Origin: Roseiarcus sp963717215
GTDB lineage: Bacteria > Pseudomonadota > Alphaproteobacteria > Rhizobiales > Beijerinckiaceae
Direction of reading: 5' to 3'
Length of the DNA stretch: 64,000 bases
NCBI GenBank assembly: GCA_963717215.1
Contig: CAVQVS010000006.1
Coordinates: forward strand, 620,001 to 684,000
The position numbers were made by a program, and so were the translations under genes. The notes below the pieces were generated by a model, which saw only the letters and a list, made by a program, of their open reading frames with translations, was not told where the DNA came from and did no database searches. Numbering within the stretch: the stretch's first letter is position 1; each line of letters begins with the position of its first letter. Below are positions 63,351 to 64,000 of this stretch, piece by piece.

Positions 63351-63593
63351 ATGACCGATGTCGCAGAGCGCGTAAAAAAGATTGTCGTAGAACATCTCGG
63401 CGTGGAGGCCGACAAAGTCGTCGACACCGCCAATTTCATCGACGATCTGGGCGCCGACTCGCTCGACACGGTTGAGTTGGTGATGGCGTTTGAAGAAGAG
63501 TTCGGCGTCGAAATTCCCGACGACCAAGCTGAAACCATTGTAACCGTCGGCGACGCGGTCAAGTATCTTGAAAAGGCGTCGGCCAAGAAATAG
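63351..63593 (+). CDS. acpP: Acyl carrier protein
   Basis: Carries growing acyl chains on a phosphopantetheine arm attached to the Ser of DDLGADSLDTVELVMAFEEE. Acidic 80-residue four-helix protein; start MTDVAERVKKIVVEHLGVEA. The ATG at 63351 is chosen since the conserved protein starts here, although an ATG seven codons upstream is in frame. A GC hairpin lies about 60 bases after the stop. Confidence 0.95.
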   Translation: MTDVAERVKKIVVEHLGVEADKVVDTANFIDDLGADSLDTVELVMAFEEEFGVEIPDDQAETIVTVGDAVKYLEKASAKK

Positions 63594-63654
63594 GTGCGCA
63601 ACGCGCTGCGCTGGCCCGGCCAGCCTTCGTCAAGACACTTTTTGATTTGAGTGC

Positions 63655-63677
63655 GGGCCGGGCGTCGCGTCCGGCCC
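63655..63677 (+). terminator. GC-rich hairpin between acpP and fabF
   Basis: GGGCCGG, a 9-base loop, CCGGCCC, then TTGTCG. A 7-bp perfect stem followed by a few Ts; it could lower read-through from the highly expressed acpP into fabF. Confidence 0.5.
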
Positions 63678-63758
63678 TTGTCGTATTCGCCGCGGCATTC
63701 CAATTGGCATCGATTGGTTGGCGCAAGATTCGCGGGCGGAAGCAGCTAGAGTGCAGGC

Positions 63759-64000
63759 ATGGGACAATTGAGGCGCGTGGTCGTTACCGGCCTTGGGATG
63801 GTTTCTCCGATCGCATGCGGCGTCGAGGCGACCTGGCGCCGGCTCCTCGCCGGCGAGTCGGGATTGGCCCAGGTCGAGAACTTCGACGTTTCCGACCTCC
63901 CTTGCAAAGTCGCCGCGCAAGTGCCGCGCGGCAGCGAGCCGGACGCTTTCCGTCCGGATGACTGGATGGATCCGAAGGAACAGCGCCGCGTCGACGACTT
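63759..64000 (+). CDS. fabF: 3-oxoacyl-ACP synthase II (partial, runs off the window)
   Basis: Condensing enzyme of fatty acid elongation. From the ATG at 63759: MGQLRRVVVTGLGMVSPIAC (the conserved N-terminus), ATWRRLLAGESGLAQVENFD and the DWMDPKEQRRVDDF segment. Only the first 80 residues are inside the window; the catalytic Cys and His residues lie beyond it. Fourth gene of the fab cluster. Confidence 0.92.
   Translation, partial: MGQLRRVVVTGLGMVSPIACGVEATWRRLLAGESGLAQVENFDVSDLPCKVAAQVPRGSEPDAFRPDDWMDPKEQRRVDD

Noticed and set aside
1..64000. CRISPR array, prophage or defence island
   Set aside because: No regularly spaced repeats, phage structural genes, Cas proteins or restriction-modification genes are visible.

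Overview
The window is a GC-rich chromosomal segment from an alphaproteobacterium, most likely of the order Hyphomicrobiales (Rhizobiales). The evidence is gene content and order: hflK-hflC-degP, yejA-yejB-yejE-yejF, ihfB-lapA, alaS-icd, a single-gene aroK-aroB, the F1-ATPase inhibitor zeta subunit, a C4-pathway 5-aminolevulinate synthase, and polyprenyl synthase-DUF2007-methyltransferase. A clear divinyl chlorophyllide 8-vinyl reductase (bciA) with a CbbY-type phosphatase next to it suggests a bacteriochlorophyll-making organism, probably with a Calvin cycle. I cannot name the genus.

Layout. 0-9.3 kb, mostly minus strand: a GcrA-like fragment, a thioesterase, an M19 dipeptidase, the DegP/HflC/HflK membrane quality-control group, a CorC-like protein and AroKB. 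9.5-18.2 kb: an EF-G paralogue, an NDUFA9-type protein, IHF-beta, LapA, a P1 peptidase, a gutted polysaccharide deacetylase, RppH, ATPase inhibitor zeta, a HIT protein and phosphopentomutase. 18.3-24.2 kb: the Yej peptide ABC transporter. 24.4-29 kb: acetyltransferase, alanine racemase, a scrambled IS1595-family element, a NUDIX protein and a PEP-CTERM protein. 29-37.6 kb: a TPR-sulfotransferase, then bciA, cbbY and a gph remnant enclosed by two direct copies of the alaS 5' end, then alaS and icd. 37.7-49 kb: a lytic transglycosylase, DUF2182 coupled to a tyrosinase, acyl-CoA ligase, aldo/keto reductase, the haem genes hemF-hemE-hemA, and a hybrid kinase with a plant-ethylene-receptor-like sensor. 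49-57.6 kb: polyprenyl synthase group, kbl, an orphan alpha-oxoamine synthase, a LuxR-type regulator with a large dyad beside it, a tdh remnant and an ABC solute-binding protein. 57.8-61.2 kb: an unknown secreted protein and a hydroxyproline-type catabolic pair with a PAS-AraC regulator. 61.3-64 kb: fabD-fabG-acpP-fabF, the last cut by the window edge.

Two kinds of damage must be kept apart. At least eleven well-conserved genes (thioesterase, hflK, deoB, GNAT, lytic transglycosylase, acyl-CoA ligase, AKR, hemF, hemE, kbl, fabG) are split by one-base shifts, several in G or C runs, while both halves stay well conserved and stop/start overlaps are exact once the frame is restored. This looks like consensus error, not gene decay. 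Separately there are real remnants with large deletions: polysaccharide deacetylase, gph, the alaS 5' copy, an SDR C-terminus, the tdh N-terminus and possibly the GcrA fragment. Two points deserve most attention: the alaS-repeat-bounded bciA/cbbY block, and the IS1595 element in which two adjacent blocks are each inverted in place.
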